Program-made: the position numbers and the translations under genes | Shown: positions 11,105-23,211 of the stretch, one piece after another | How the letters are laid out: every line of letters begins with the position of its first letter | How positions within the stretch are numbered: the first letter of the stretch is position 1 | DNA from: Astrothelium macrocarpum | Taxonomy: Eukaryota; Ascomycota; Dothideomycetes; Trypetheliales; Trypetheliaceae | NCBI GenBank assembly: GCA_021030915.1 | Contig: JAGEMR010000095.1 | Coordinates: 58,645 to 122,644 of the forward strand | DNA length: 64,000 nucleotides | Direction: 5' to 3' | The notes under the pieces: generated by a model | Told to the model about the DNA's origin: nothing | Databases searched by the model: none | The model's input: only the letters and a program-made list of their open reading frames with translations

Positions 11105-12707
11105 TTAGAGAATTTCATGCTGTCTCTGTATCGGAGCACTTTCATCCGGACTGGAGTCTCGAGGGGAAGGAACTCTTCCATATCCTGTAGGATATTCTTG
11201 TGCATCTTGAGGTCTTATGTAATCGGCCCGGAACGTCTGTGTTCTATTGGCCGGGGATGGATCCCTGGCGGTATTCGGCATAGATGGCATTGCCATGGTA
11301 CGGTTTGGATTTGATAGTTGCTGTGGCGGAGCATCGTAGTCAGATCCGCCGTAGGAACCATCATTGTATTCGGGTCGGTTTTGGTTTGAGAGAGGCTCTA
11401 AATGCATGTCGTTCTCCTCCATACGAAGCGTCTTTTGCCGCGTGGGTGGCATTGAGGCCCCATATCGACTTTTGACCCGCATGACGAGTAGCTGCATTGC
11501 TACAAATGTACCCGCAACAATGTCCCCAAGATTCATGGCATCAAGGACTGCTTTGAATGTGGTGACACGATGAGCTTGTCCACCTAACCTATCGTGTCTG
11601 CGACTCTCTTTGTACTCGCCAGCACTATATGACCAGTGGAATACGAAGGAGAATATGAGGCTTTCGATGCATGTCATGAAGGATGGTACGCCAAAGTTGA
11701 TGTCGTTGTACGTCGCGGTAGCGGTCGGGCTGAAGAGTTTGCCATTCAAGATGTGGAAAATGAGCTTGAAGTAATGAGTCAGCCGGACCTGTTTATGAAT
11801 ATAAAGAGATTCTTACCCCTTGCAAAACCTGAAAAATAATGATGCCAATGAAGGAAAAAAACTTTGGTCTTCCTCTGTGGATCGGATCCACCTCTTTTGC
11901 CAGTCTTCGATAAAATCTAACGGTTGCACTGAGGGCTCCTCCAACAAAAAGGTAGTCAATAATAGTAAGCTATATGGAACTTAGTCTGATGTATCGAAAC
12001 AACAGTTTTCACGGTACATACCCAAAGATGGGCATACTTAGGACTAAACGAATTTTCGCAGTAAACGCCGTAAAACTGGGTGATTATCTGAATGACAGTA
12101 ATTATGGTTTTTGTCAGAGGATATTGCAATGTTGAACTCCAAGTCCGCTACGGAGTTGGATTAGCACGAAAATCCCTCTGATTCGCATCGCACTATTTTT
12201 GCGACTAACCTGAAACCATTGGAGACTTCCTCCTGGTACTGGATTTCCCTTTTTGTCCCGAGCTTCAAGCTTGTCAAAATATTTTTCACGGTCGATTCCG
12301 TCCGGGCAAACCCATTCTAGAACCAAGAAAAACAATGCTGCCACAGTAAAAGCTTCATATATGCCCGCGATAGGCTCAATGTAGAGATAATCATTGTAAA
12401 AACATAGCGCAAGGAAGTTGAAGAGACTGTAAAATACTGGTAGGTTCACGACCCGCAGTATTTGGCGTTGCTCTTGGGGTGCTGTGTATCGATGCAAATG
12501 TCTCCAGCTAAGAAACACGGAGCTTATGACAGTAAGTACTAGACATACTGCAGAAATGTCGACCATGAGTTGATGGAGTGTAAGAGTGCCTCCCTCACGA
12601 AGTGGCGCTCCGACATTATTGGTCTTGGGTCTTGCACATTGAATGTCGGCAGTGCTACTATCGAACAGTCGTGGATGGATTTGGTGAAGTGGTGTCATAG
12701 GAAGCAT
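11105..12707 (-). CDS. DUF300 / Ost-alpha-TMEM184 family membrane protein (copy 1)
   Basis: Multi-pass membrane protein of the organic solute transporter alpha / TMEM184 family; fungal members are uncharacterised, some vacuolar. Four exons: 12707-12210, 12147-12022, 11969-11817, 11764-11105 (478 aa), all introns phase 0. Features include several hydrophobic helices, GGSLQWFQ just before intron 1, the ITQFYGVYCE segment, and NFGVPSFMTCIESLIFS in the last exon. The C-terminal 150 residues are hydrophilic, Pro/Ser/Asn-rich and probably cytosolic. A second family member lies at 51.5-53.0 kb and shares the intron after the WF(Q/Y) position. The start is the first ATG of the open frame; an upstream exon cannot be excluded. 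Confidence 0.82.
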
Positions 12708-13737
12708 TTTGCAGAACTATCATGTGTATGAATGAATATTGAGGGGATTAAAAACAAATCAGGCGTTGAACAAAATGGTTTCGCAGCCAACCGGTTAGTC
12801 CGAAAGACGGCTGGAAGGTAGAAGAGAAGCCTTAGTGATGAGCGGTAACCTTCAAGATATGAGGTTTTCACAGCTGGCACAGAATTTCGTTGAGCTCGAG
12901 CGAAGTGAAGCGAAGTCAATCTTAAGAACTCATGAGGCGCAGTGTCGTGGAAAATGGTAACTAAAAACCCTTAGTCATGACGGACTTTGCTGTGCGGCTG
13001 AGCAGATCTACTCAGGGGCACTGGTGGCACTGTTAAGTTTGTACTCGGTATAGGTCCAGGGTTTGTGATTGTTAGCATTGATCTTAATTGACAAAAGCGG
13101 GCTAAGCTTCCAGACTTCAGCTGGTACTTGGGGGTGATCTTGAAAACAGACTCGTTGCAGGTGTCCTTGCGAAGAGTTAAAACAATGCTTAGGAAAACCA
13201 CGTGCACGAAGACTCGCAAGCCTTACTTATTCTGGTAAAGAACGCATTGCAGGCGGCTAATTTTGTGGCTGCGTTTCAAGCCCTAAAGCCACGTCGAGTC
13301 AGGTCTTCAGGGGTCTAGTAGTTTGATGACTTTGATGTTCAGGGCCACCATGAGAATACTTTGGTACACAGATTACGTCTTGTAGCCTTTACGTGATGAA
13401 GTTGTCCGCGGCTACAATATTTCTCTCGGCCATTAAAAGCCTGCGCAAAAGCGCAGTTCTGTATCATTTTGTGTCTCTTCTACGTACTTTTGCTTCTTAG
13501 TGGGGAAGTGGAGATTCACTGTGGAGCGGTACTTGTCGATGAAACGAACGAGGGAACATACAACTGTATGACCACTTCTCCAAATATTTGACCATTATGG
13601 AGCCCCGATTTGGAAACTTTACTGAAGAGGATGATAGACGAAATGGCAAGATGTGCCAGATTAGGACATGGAGTAGCGTGAGCTAAGAAGTGTCTATGTT
13701 TCTAGAGTCTATTGCCGATGGCAATAAGGCAGAGCCC
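12708..13737. other. Spacer of 1.0 kb
   Basis: Contains the DUF300 promoter and the peroxiredoxin 3' flank. No supported gene, RNA or repeat. Confidence 0.4.
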
Positions 13738-14577
13738 CTACTTGCCAATATTGGTAAACCTTAAATATGGTTTAACCTCGCGAACAGCTCCAAACTTCTT
13801 TTTGGCATCTTCGCTTGTAACACTTGGAGGGACGATTACATCGTCACCAGGAATCCAATCAATTGGCGTAGTCACTCCCTTGACGTCGCCCGTCTGCAAG
13901 CTATCAATGACCCTGAGAACCTCCGTTGTATTCCTCCCTGTTGATGCAGGATACATCATTGTGAGCCTAATCTTTTTCTGCGGGTCGATGACAAACACGC
14001 TACGAATCGTGAATGCGATGCCTTTTTCATCAATGTTTTCAAGGTCTTGTTGATCAATCATGTCATATAGAAAGGCGACTTTGCGTTCCCCATCGGCAAT
14101 GATAGGGAATTGGAGGTTTGCGTTTGAGATTTCATTAATGTCATTGATCCATTTATCGTGAGACTTGAGATCATTTGCACTGAGCCCGATCATCCTGACG
14201 TTACGTTTCTCAAACTCATCTTTGAGTTTTGCAAAAGCTCCAAGCTCCGTTGTACAAACTGGTGTGAAGTCCGCAGGATGGGAAAAGAGGATGGCCCATT
14301 TGTCGCCAATGAATTGATGGAAATCGATGTCGCCATGAGTGGTTTTGGCCTTGAAATTCGGAGCTTGATTGACTTAGTGGCACGTCGTGATTGAAATGAA
14401 AATTTGAATCCACATACCGACTGAACCAAGTCGTAATCTGGGTTGTTCATTGGCAGTCGCAAATCTGCGAAGAAAATAAGGTGAGAGGGGACGTGTTGTG
14501 GTGGGTTTTCGGGCTATGTGGGGTCCGAGAGCTGGTCGAAAAGGCCGAGACATTAACCGAGGGATGGTGGAGGCCAT
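13738..14577 (-). CDS. Mitochondrial 1-Cys peroxiredoxin (Prx1/Prdx6 type)
   Basis: Reduces hydrogen and alkyl hydroperoxides through one peroxidatic cysteine. Exons 14577-14418 and 14363-13738 (54-nt intron) give 261 aa. The N-terminal 40 residues are rich in Arg/Ser/Pro with no acids, as in a mitochondrial targeting peptide. The active site is HPADFTPVCTTE with the peroxidatic Cys near residue 90; the catalytic Arg context and the C-terminal dimer domain (IDWIPGDDVIVPPSV) are typical of the Prdx6 subgroup. No resolving cysteine motif is seen in the usual C-terminal place. It is divergent from the transporter gene that follows. Confidence 0.92.
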
Positions 14578-15040
14578 GATGAGATTTTGTTGTGTTTTCA
14601 GTAACTGAGAATCTTCAAGAAAATCTTAAGTCGAACTTGAGAAAATATTGAAGATGGCGTCGTTGCTGTACAGGGGTTGGCAGAGACGAGTGTTAGTTCC
14701 TGGCGCGGGGTGCTTCTGGACCACTGTTCTCTTCCTTACCGAAGGATGTAGTGCACCGCTGGCTCTCTTGACAAGTGCTTAAGCCAAGATCTCAAAGCTA
14801 CCACCCGTACTTGTTTGTTTCGGTTCGCCATCGTCCTGTGCTGGATCTTTTAGCTTCCCTTCCTCGATCTTGTCTCTTGTATCTCCTGGTAAGAATGATA
14901 GGAAAGGATCGGTCTTGAGGCAGAAAAAGACATCAGTCTGTCAAGCAATAGTCCATCATATTAACCGCTCCCTTGATGCGTATGTTACGTTCCGAAATTG
15001 ACAGGAGCGGGCTTTACACTTCTTCAAGTCCAATCGCTCC
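14578..15040. other. Divergent promoter, peroxiredoxin / C4-dicarboxylate transporter
   Basis: 463 bp between two start codons on opposite strands. No long ORF; no specific operator recognised. Confidence 0.45.
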
Positions 15041-16267
15041 ATGATGGATCATGAATCAAACCACTTGACATCACACGAAGCCCGTAAGGAAAGAAGTAAT
15101 GGTCTCGATTCCGAAATGCAAGACGCTCAGAATAATCATGAAAAAACCAGGATTCCGAATGCTACCTCTGTAACCCTTCTTGACCGAATTGACCATTTCA
15201 CGTGGGCGTGGTTTACATTGACAATGAGTACCGGTGGTATTGCTCTTCTACTGTCCGAACAACCCCATAGTTTCAAGGGGCTGAACGTGATTGGAAAGAT
15301 TTTTTTCATATTCGATCTCGTCCTCTTTGCTCTCATTGTGAGTGCCATTACTACACGCTTTATTCGCAGACCCAGCCGCCTCCGCGCTTCTCTCCAGCAT
15401 CCAACAGAAGGTCTCTTCTTCCCTACATTTTTCCTGAGCATCTCGACCATTCTTGGAGGTATACAACGTTATGGAGTCCCATCCGTTGGCGTCTGGCTCT
15501 CTGTTGTCCTTCGCGTCCTTTTTTGGATGTACGTAGCAACAACATTCCTCTCATCTGTTTTCCAATATTGGATTCTATTCACAGGAAAACAGTTGACCGT
15601 TCAATCTATGACTCCGTCGTGGTTGTTACCGATTTTCCCTGTCATGCTCTCTGGCACTATCGCGTCACTCATCTCTCCAACTCAGCCTGACAGTCAACGT
15701 GTTGCAATCTTGGTCGCAGGCATGACATTTCAAGGCCTTGGGTTTTGGGTCGCTATCCTAGTATATGCAGTCTACATCTCCCGACTGATGGAATCTGGTC
15801 TTCCAGCTCCGCAGCTACGACCTGGTATGTTCATAGCAGTTGGACCACCAAGCTTTACAGCACTGGCTCTGATCGGAATGAGCAAGAGTATTCCATCTCA
15901 ATATGGCTATTTTGCTGCACATCCGGATGTCGTATCTATGTTGCAGCAACTTGCTCTAGCCTTTGCAATTTTTATTTGGTCATTGAGCTTTTGGTTCTTT
16001 TCCATTACGCTGATGAGTGTCATCTTGATGACACCACGTATGACTTTTCATCTTGCTTGGTGGGCTTTTGTTTTTCCTAATGTTGGTTTTACAATTGCCA
16101 TTATTGAAATTGGAGAAGGCCTTGAGAGCAACGCTATTACTTGGGTAGGTAGCATTCTCACAATCATCCTCGTAGCGGTATATCTCTTGGTTCTGGGAGC
16201 TCATGCCAGAGCTGTGATTACGAAAGAGATTATGTGGCCCGGAAAAGATGAAGATAAGGACGAGTGA
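15041..16267 (+). CDS. TDT-family C4-dicarboxylate / malic acid transporter
   Basis: Single-exon, 408 aa with about ten hydrophobic segments between residues 50 and 395 and charged tails. The tellurite-resistance/dicarboxylate transporter (TDT) fold is shown by the N-terminal FTWAWFTLTMSTGG motif and the central RPGMFIAVGPPSFTALALIG motif, as in Schizosaccharomyces Mae1. It most likely moves malate or related acids across the plasma membrane; sulphite export (Ssu1-like) is the alternative, but the Gly-Pro-Pro-Ser motif favours the Mae1 branch. Two adjacent ATGs open the frame; either could start. Confidence 0.87.
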   Translation: MMDHESNHLTSHEARKERSNGLDSEMQDAQNNHEKTRIPNATSVTLLDRIDHFTWAWFTLTMSTGGIALLLSEQPHSFKGLNVIGKIFFIFDLVLFALIVSAITTRFIRRPSRLRASLQHPTEGLFFPTFFLSISTILGGIQRYGVPSVGVWLSVVLRVLFWMYVATTFLSSVFQYWILFTGKQLTVQSMTPSWLLPIFPVMLSGTIASLISPTQPDSQRVAILVAGMTFQGLGFWVAILVYAVYISRLMESGLPAPQLRPGMFIAVGPPSFTALALIGMSKSIPSQYGYFAAHPDVVSMLQQLALAFAIFIWSLSFWFFSITLMSVILMTPRMTFHLAWWAFVFPNVGFTIAIIEIGEGLESNAITWVGSILTIILVAVYLLVLGAHARAVITKEIMWPGKDEDKDE

Positions 16268-17140
16268 AATTATCTGAGGAGCGTATAAGCAAGTCCAGCT
16301 CAATCAACTGGCACTTGACAGAGACTGTTCTTTTGATCCACGATTCAGACGCCCGTAGGGGAATACTTGGAAGGATCACGCCATTTACTGCTTCTCAATC
16401 GAATAGGCTGTTATGGGTATTTTGCACTGGATGAGGCAATCCAATTCCAGGCGTGTGTGAATGGTACTTGGGCGGATCGAACTGATCATGTTATCTGCAA
16501 CGTAAGGTATAGTATCAATGCGCCTCTGGACTATCTATTTCACTGCTCTTGAGATCAACACTCACAAGACAAAGTACTGGAAATCTAATGCATTTGGCAA
16601 AAGACTTTATTCCGAACTTTTCGCACCATTTACGATATCTTGCACTTTGAACTTACAAAGACTGTTTGCCGCAAGGGTGCGCGAAAAGAGGAAGCGAAAT
16701 GAGCATTTTGGCATTAAGGCGTGGCACTTTCCTATAAGTGAAAAGCGGAAGAAAATCCGGTGGCAAACCGCATAAATCTGTCATCGGGAATTCGGGAAAT
16801 CTACCAACTGTTTCCAAAGACGGTTAGCAGTCCTGCAAGCCTGTTCTATATACTTGGAGTCGTGAATTAGGAAGTTCGCCACCTTGGGTTGTTGCTGCTA
16901 TCAACGCATAACACACGGAACACACACGCTTCCCTCTCTTTATCAAGAAAAGTGTTGAACACGGGAGAGACTCGGGTCATTCACTTTCGCGATTTACTGT
17001 CCTGAGTCACCTCGTTGATCTGTTGGCTGGTTTGTTTGAGGGTAAGTCTACAGTCACAGCTCATTCAGTCAAACGTCGCGTTTGCATGCTTTTAAAATAC
17101 ATAATCCTTCAAGTCTACCACATACATCAGAGATACCTCC
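16268..17140. other. Spacer of 0.87 kb
   Basis: No supported gene. Probably the transporter 3' UTR plus the promoter of the next plus-strand gene. Confidence 0.4.
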
Positions 17141-17839
17141 ATGAACCTACAAAGTCCACAAAAGAGAATGGACTCACCAACTCATAGCAGCTCTTCACCA
17201 ATCCCCATCCCACCAGGTCGAGTGCCCCCCAGTCACGAGTCCTCAATGAACACGACCCCACAACGAAATACACCTCTTGCTTTTTCGGAGGGCGACGCCG
17301 AACTTGTTCTCGCCGCTACCCACCTCACCGAGACCAGCTATGGTCGAACCCTCCTCCATGCAAAATCTACTGATGCAGACCGTGCAGCGGCAGCCGCTCG
17401 TATAATGGGCGCGCTCCTCCACCGCGATCCAAGCGATGAACATTGCCTTGACACTGCTCGTGCTATTATCGATCACGTTCACGGTGATGGTACCGCTACT
17501 GGCGCATTTGGCGAGGGACCCCTGATGATTTTCCCAATGGGCACCGAAGCCGAAAGCAGAGAGTGGGAGCATGTTAGTAGCGAGTGGGAACATAGAATAC
17601 ATGAATTTGTAAGCGAAGTCAAGATTTTGGAGATGGCAGAAATTGGCAGAGACATTATGGCACAGTTCGGAGGCGTTGAGGTGGAGTTGAAGAATGGTGA
17701 GACTGCGAGACAGAAGGAGAAGAGAGAAGAAGAAGAGGAACGAAGGCGATTCGAGTTGGCAAAGTCTTTGTATTTGAAGGCTAGAGAGGTAGGGGCTGCA
17801 GGGAAGAATGGTGCAAACGATGGTGTTGCGATGAATTGA
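17141..17839 (+). CDS. Hypothetical protein, Ser/Pro-rich N-terminus and charged C-terminal helix
   Basis: Single-exon, 232 aa, not recognised. Residues 1-50 are Ser/Pro/Thr rich and likely disordered; 50-120 is an alanine-rich helical region with AERAAAAARIMGALL-like composition; a long Glu/Arg coiled-coil-like helix (QKEKREEEEERRRFE) lies near residue 190. No membrane segment or catalytic motif. The ATG at 17141 is followed in frame by a second at 17168. The continuous frame and codon use look real, but the function is unknown. Confidence 0.6.
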   Translation: MNLQSPQKRMDSPTHSSSSPIPIPPGRVPPSHESSMNTTPQRNTPLAFSEGDAELVLAATHLTETSYGRTLLHAKSTDADRAAAAARIMGALLHRDPSDEHCLDTARAIIDHVHGDGTATGAFGEGPLMIFPMGTEAESREWEHVSSEWEHRIHEFVSEVKILEMAEIGRDIMAQFGGVEVELKNGETARQKEKREEEEERRRFELAKSLYLKAREVGAAGKNGANDGVAMN

Positions 17840-18218
17840 CGCTCTGAGGTGATGAGAGAAGCGGCGAGAAAGCCCCACTGATACTTCCGTCACTATGACG
17901 TGTATTGAATCAGAAACATAATACCATTGAGTGGATTAAGAAATTGAGATGTTTCAAATGCAATTACATGTCAGTCGAATTTCGGAAAATCGTAGAACGA
18001 TGTAATGGTTCATACGCTACAGTGAAGTTTCTACGAAATACGAGACAGAAGTCGGACGTGGTCGAGTAGGAAAACGCCACCCAATGATTTGTGGCAGAAG
18101 CAAGCCAGCTTCTAAGCGGACATTCGTTCAGACATGCATCCTTGCTGCCCTTATGACCAGGACTGAACACCAAACGCCTAATTCACCCAGTTCGCCTTTT
18201 TGTCAGACTTTTTGCAAG
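17840..18218. other. 3' spacer between convergent genes
   Basis: 379 bp between the hypothetical gene and the RPB5 stop. Nothing recognised. Confidence 0.4.
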
Positions 18219-19036
18219 TCATATACACCACCTGTAGCTTGCATATCGTCCGGCTGTCTCACTGCGCCTGATAATCTTGACGACTTGTCCCCTTCTCAAA
18301 CCCAAATACCTAGCTACTGGATCGTCTTTTTGGATCCTGGGCAACTGTGTCTCCTTTAACCGATATCTCTGCAACAGCGCTTTTTTCTCTTCCTGACTCA
18401 AGAGGACATGTTTCGGAACCAACTCATGTTTTGTTATGTTCACCAATAAATCGCTCTCATCGAAGACTTCGACAATCTGAGGCAAAATGGTAGGAATGAC
18501 CTTGAGAGCAGCGCCAGTGACGGTTGATTTGGAAATGAAGATGCCCGTGTGGAAATTGTTCTGAGCAATGTAGTGGACAAAAGCGCGGAGTTGTTTGATG
18601 CCGACATTGGGATCTCCGTTGAAATCAACCCATACAGTGCCAATATTGTCGCTTGCCGGCTTGTTCTTGGTAGCAGGTTCGCGGTATTTTTCAATCATTT
18701 CTTGAGAGGGCTTGGCTGAGAATGCCATGCTGGTGCGACTGTTGCGCCACGGATGGTATGTTAGTCAATACTCGAGTGCTGAAGATGTTTCAAAGCTATG
18801 AAAAGTATGAGCATACTTTAATATACCTAGCTCATTGGCCATCCGTTGACGGAACTCTTCAAATGAGACCTCGACTTCTTCCTCGAGCAGCTCGTAGCCC
18901 TGGGAAATTTGTGAGTAATAGCATTGCAGTGAGATGCTGCATATCGTACCCGGTCTCTCAACATCTGACGCGTAGTTCGCCAGACACGATACATGCGATA
19001 GAGCTCCTTGGCATCTTCGCCCCGTTCATCCGCCAT
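18219..19036 (-). CDS. RNA polymerase subunit RPB5 (RPABC1), shared by Pol I, II and III
   Basis: Exons 19036-18950, 18899-18817 and 18738-18219 give 229 aa (yeast Rpb5 is 215). The N-terminal jaw domain runs from [19 protein letters not shown]; the C-terminal assembly domain, conserved with archaeal RpoH, has [41 protein letters not shown] and ends [14 protein letters not shown]. Intron 1 is 50 nt. The donor of intron 2 was chosen at GTATGC (18816) because it alone restores frame. Divergent from the PP2A methyltransferase gene across 183 bp. Confidence 0.92.
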
Positions 19037-19219
19037 CTTGGTGACGAACTAATAAACGAATCAATAGACTGGTGAAAGAGAATTGAGGCGCAACATTCTG
19101 CCGACGCGGTCACGGCGGTCAAGCTCAGATGTAGGACCGGGGTTTAGCCGTCGGCGCGACTGACGCTAGCGTAGCTACCAGGTATCTGGCGTGCGAGACT
19201 GCGGAAAGACTGCCAAACA
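19037..19219. promoter_or_regulatory. Compact bidirectional promoter, RPB5 / PPM1
   Basis: Only 183 bp separate the two start codons on opposite strands, so both 5' UTRs and core promoters must share this space. No TATA box stands out; the stretch is relatively GC rich with several CpG. Confidence 0.5.
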
Positions 19220-20407
19220 ATGAACGCCGATCAAATTCCTAACTTGAACACTCTGAGACCGGGCAGAGGTAGAGGCGGCGGTCTGAGGGCCAGAGCTCTG
19301 AGATCTCATCAACATGGCACAGACGACGAAGCAGACACATCAGTCAAAGACGACATTGTCCAAAACACAGATCGAGATGCCGCTCAATCCAGACTGAGTG
19401 CTGTCAATCTGGGCTACTTTGATGACCCGTTTGCGAGGGCATTTGTGAAAGATACTTCGGTGCGACGCTACCCCATCATCAATAGAGGTAACAACTTCTC
19501 ACATATCTTGTAATTTGCCTTTGGCCTAGGTTGTTGAGTCCGCTTAGGGACCTATGTTCGTACTGCTGCAATCGATCGCCTCATTCTGCGCTTCCTCAAA
19601 GCCTCTTCATGCGCTAAACAAATAATCTCTCTTGGTGCTGGTACCGATACTCGCTATTTTCGCTTTGTAAAGAATGATCCGGACCTCAATTCAACCCTCG
19701 TGTATCACGAACTCGACTTTGCTACCACTACAACTGCCAAGATCAACATTATCCAGCAGAATGCCTACCTCCAATCAGTCTTGCCCCAACAACTTGACTT
19801 TTCCGCAGATTCCTCCAACCTCTATTCGCCAAGCTACAATATTCACGCCATGGACCTTCGAGACATTGGCACCCCCGACCCTTCGACGCTTTTGAACTTG
19901 CGCAATCTCCGACGTGATATTCCTACTCTTGTCCTGTCTGAATGCTGTTTGATTTATCTTCGGCCATCTGTGTCAACGCAAATTCTTACTACATTGTCTA
20001 ATACCCTTTTCCCTACCTCTACAGCCGTCGCACTCGTTGTGTACGAACCCATACATCCGTATGATCCGTTTGGCAAGACTATGGTATCCAATCTCTCACA
20101 ACGTGGTATTGTTCTTGAATCTCTGGAGACATATCATGACCTTGCTGCACAGAGAACCAGACTTAAGGATGTGGGGTTTGACTGTGGGCAAGATGGTATA
20201 AGTGTCTTGAACTATTGGAAAGCTTGCGTTGAAGCGGATGAGAAGGAGAGGGTAGCAAGATGTGAGATGGTTGATGAAGTGGAAGAGTGGGAATTGTTGG
20301 CAAACCATTATTGTATCTGCTGGGGTTGGAGGGATAGTGACGTTGCTGGAGAAGGACCAGATTTATTCTCGCGAGCCTGGACATATCTGGAAGAGAATAG
20401 AGGTTGA
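19220..20407 (+). CDS. Leucine carboxyl methyltransferase 1 (PP2A methyltransferase, PPM1)
   Basis: Methylates the C-terminal leucine of the PP2A catalytic subunit using SAM, promoting holoenzyme assembly. Exons 19220-19487 and 19548-20407 (60-nt intron) give 375 aa. Seen: the early substrate/SAM region GYFDDPFARAFV and RRYPIINRGTYVR across the intron, the SAM-binding loop ISLGAGTDTRYFR, LVLSECCLIYL, and YEPIHPYDPFG. These match LCMT1/Ppm1. The N-terminus is Arg/Gly-rich. It converges on the TM9 gene with only 133 bp between stops. Confidence 0.92.
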
Positions 20408-20540
20408 GTACATTTTGCTCAAACAGTCTAGTACAATGATTGAGACATCAAATCACAAGATGGCAAAGACAAAAGGTATGCAGTTGATGGGCAATTCAAT
20501 TCGAGAATAAAAGGCTGAATACATTTTGCTTTCAGGCTCT

Positions 20541-22576
20541 TCAATCAACCTTGAGAGACCCATAGATCTGGTGCACAAAGATCCATGAGGCCAGAAAACC
20601 GATTGTGCCTAATTTCAAACAGTCAGTATATTGTCCTGGTCCAAGAGAATCCTTGATGACTTACCATTCAAGACAAAGAACAAACCGCTAATCAATGCGC
20701 TATATCCCAGATAGAGTACACCACTCGTCCAACTTGTGAAACTCATAGTACGCATCCAATACAACATTGCACTGGCGAAAACATAACCAGCGCTCGCCCC
20801 GCTGGTCACAAAGCTACGCCATTGCCACCGATAGTTTTCTGCGCATAAAAGAAAGTAAATCATGATGATTGCAACGGCGGCAGACGTCATGAACATGAGT
20901 CCATAACAGATAAACAGAAAGCCAAACATGTAATACACTTTGTTGAACCAAATGCTGTTCATAATAAAGTAAAGCTCAACGAAGATGGCGAAAAAGGGAC
21001 ACACACCAGCAAGCAGCATGGACGGGATCGGACGTAGCCAGCCCTGGACTGGAGGAACTTGTCGAGGAATCTGGTTCGTCTTTGTCGGAGTTGGTGGTTC
21101 GGTAGTGCGGAAACCAAGCCAGGAACCAGCGATGGAGAGAGGAACGGATATCACAAACCAGATAAGCACGATCACAAGCATGGTCGTGAACGGGACTGCC
21201 CCAGAGGAGGCACGTGCCCATACGAAGAGATTGAGGAGGAAAAAGGTTGCAAAGACTAGTGCAGGGAGTACAGCGGGCGTGAGCGCAAAAAGTCGTTTCC
21301 AAGCGTCACCATGGAAGGATTTGTAAACACGGCTACTCACGTAGCCGCCGATAAAGCCGAAAATGGTGTACAGTAACACCATGACTGTGGCAAGGGAACC
21401 GCGATTTGAGGGTGAAAGGAAACCCATTAAGGCGAATGCAATGGTGAAGCCGGCCATCATCAAAAGCTGAGCACCGTTACCAACGATAACAGCGAGGATG
21501 AGCGGGTATTTGGGGGGACGAAAGACGTCGCCATGGACAAGTTTCCAGCCCGAGTCTTCTTGAACGCCATCGTCCATCGAGTTTCCTCCGAAATCATCCA
21601 GGCTAAATTGATCGAGCCGGTTGTATCGCGCAATATCCTTTTTGAGAGTGCGTATGAGAATCGTGGAGACTGTGCCGATGAGAAAGGTGACTATGACGGC
21701 GGAATTGATGAGTGAGAGCCAGTGAATCTTGGGATCGAAAACATGTAGATATTTATCCCAACGCGTGGCGAAAGAAGTGGATGAGCGTACCCATCGCACG
21801 TCATATGTCCAAGTCACCTCTGTGTTTGCCTTTTCGGAAAGCGTGACTGGTGTCGATTGTCCTTCGAGATCGCCACACTCGGCTTTGCCATCTTCGACGT
21901 ATCGAGATTCTTTTCGAGACGAGGGTTCGACCAGTATGCCTACCACCCGGTATTGATCTTGACCAGCCTTGTGATAATCGATGTGAATCCTGAAGTGATT
22001 GTGTAGGACAGCTTGCTCATCCCTCAACTCGCCAAGCATGAAACCAGGACTGTAGAATTTGGTGTCCGTATCTGGATCCAGTTGTAATTGACCTGCAGGA
22101 AGTCCGTCGACAAGCCAATTGATGTTGTAATTTTGCCAAATCCTCCTGTTTACGAACTTGGCGTCTCTTGGTTCAAATGTTTGTGGTTTGCATAGAGACT
22201 TGCAAGTTTCATCTTTGCCCATGTGCAGATCGAATGGTGATGTCTGAATCCTATCTCCAAAGAGTATACTTCCCAACGACTCGGAAATGTACTGTGCCCC
22301 CCCTTCTGGCTGGCAGAAATGGAATGCATTGTAATAGTAGTCGAATGAGAAGACAGACCGTACTTGATTGTCTTTCTGCGATTGCGAGGGGGTCAAATGA
22401 TTGACATGTAGTGGCACCTTGTCACCGAATTTGTAGGATACCGGAGCGATTCCTGGTAGGTAGAAGGCTGACGTTGGGGAAGGGAGGACGGATAGGAGGT
22501 AAAGGATCGACGTCAGGAAGATACGTAAGAGGGATTCATCTTTTCGTCGCATGTTGTCTTGGGTCACCTGCCGCAC
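20541..22576 (-). CDS. TM9SF / nonaspanin (EMP70 family) membrane protein
   Basis: Nine-transmembrane Golgi/endosome protein. Exons 22576-20665 and 20608-20541 (56-nt intron) give 659 aa. A signal peptide ends near SPTSAFYLPG, followed by the family's lumenal domain (SYKFGDKVPLHVNHLT, then CKSLCKP) and nine hydrophobic helices. The last exon encodes GTIGFLASWIFVHQIYGSLK and ends VD, giving the KxD-like COPI retention signal of this family. The second in-frame ATG at 22552 gives a more usual signal peptide and may be the true start. It differs from the minus ORF that reads through the last donor. Confidence 0.92.
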
Positions 22577-23211
22577 ATGCTCTGGGAATGATCAGCGATA
22601 TAAAAGCGTGACTGTTTTTTTGGCCCAGGTATAATACAGTGGAGATTCGTTTTGTAGGTTACAACCTGAACAGACTATTTGTCTTTAGATTCAAAGGCTT
22701 TTTGCAAGACTCTTTGTTGCAGGCGAGAGTGTTTCCAAGACCACTACGACAATCCAAGAATAAGTGCCAAGCAACAAAGCCAACTGCATACCTGCCCAGG
22801 TAATCTCGTCTGACAGCCGGGAGTTCTAGATATCACGTGCCTTCGCGTTACCTTTGCCACCCGGTCGAGCAGTTACGCGTGAACAACCAATGACGACGTG
22901 TTATCGCCTCAAGTAGCTGTAAATGACAGTTTTTAAAACATGCTGCTTGCGCAAGACGATTTAAGTATTCTGCGTTCAGTACAGAATTTACAGTCACGAC
23001 TTTCTCCGTACGCCAGTGCCCGTTGCACGTAGACTTCCCGCTTCAGCCCATAAACTACTGTTTACACCTTGATACACAATAAAACCCCTGGCAACTCCTT
23101 TGAAACCTTTGAAGGACTCGACAAGTCATCGCGTCAAGTCGATCCATCACACGTGGACACGATGATCAGGATGTCCATATCATTCTTTCGCCCCAGATGT
23201 ATACGATTACA
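22577..23211. other. Promoter of TM9 gene and 3' flank of NCS-1
   Basis: 635 bp with no supported gene. Confidence 0.4.
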
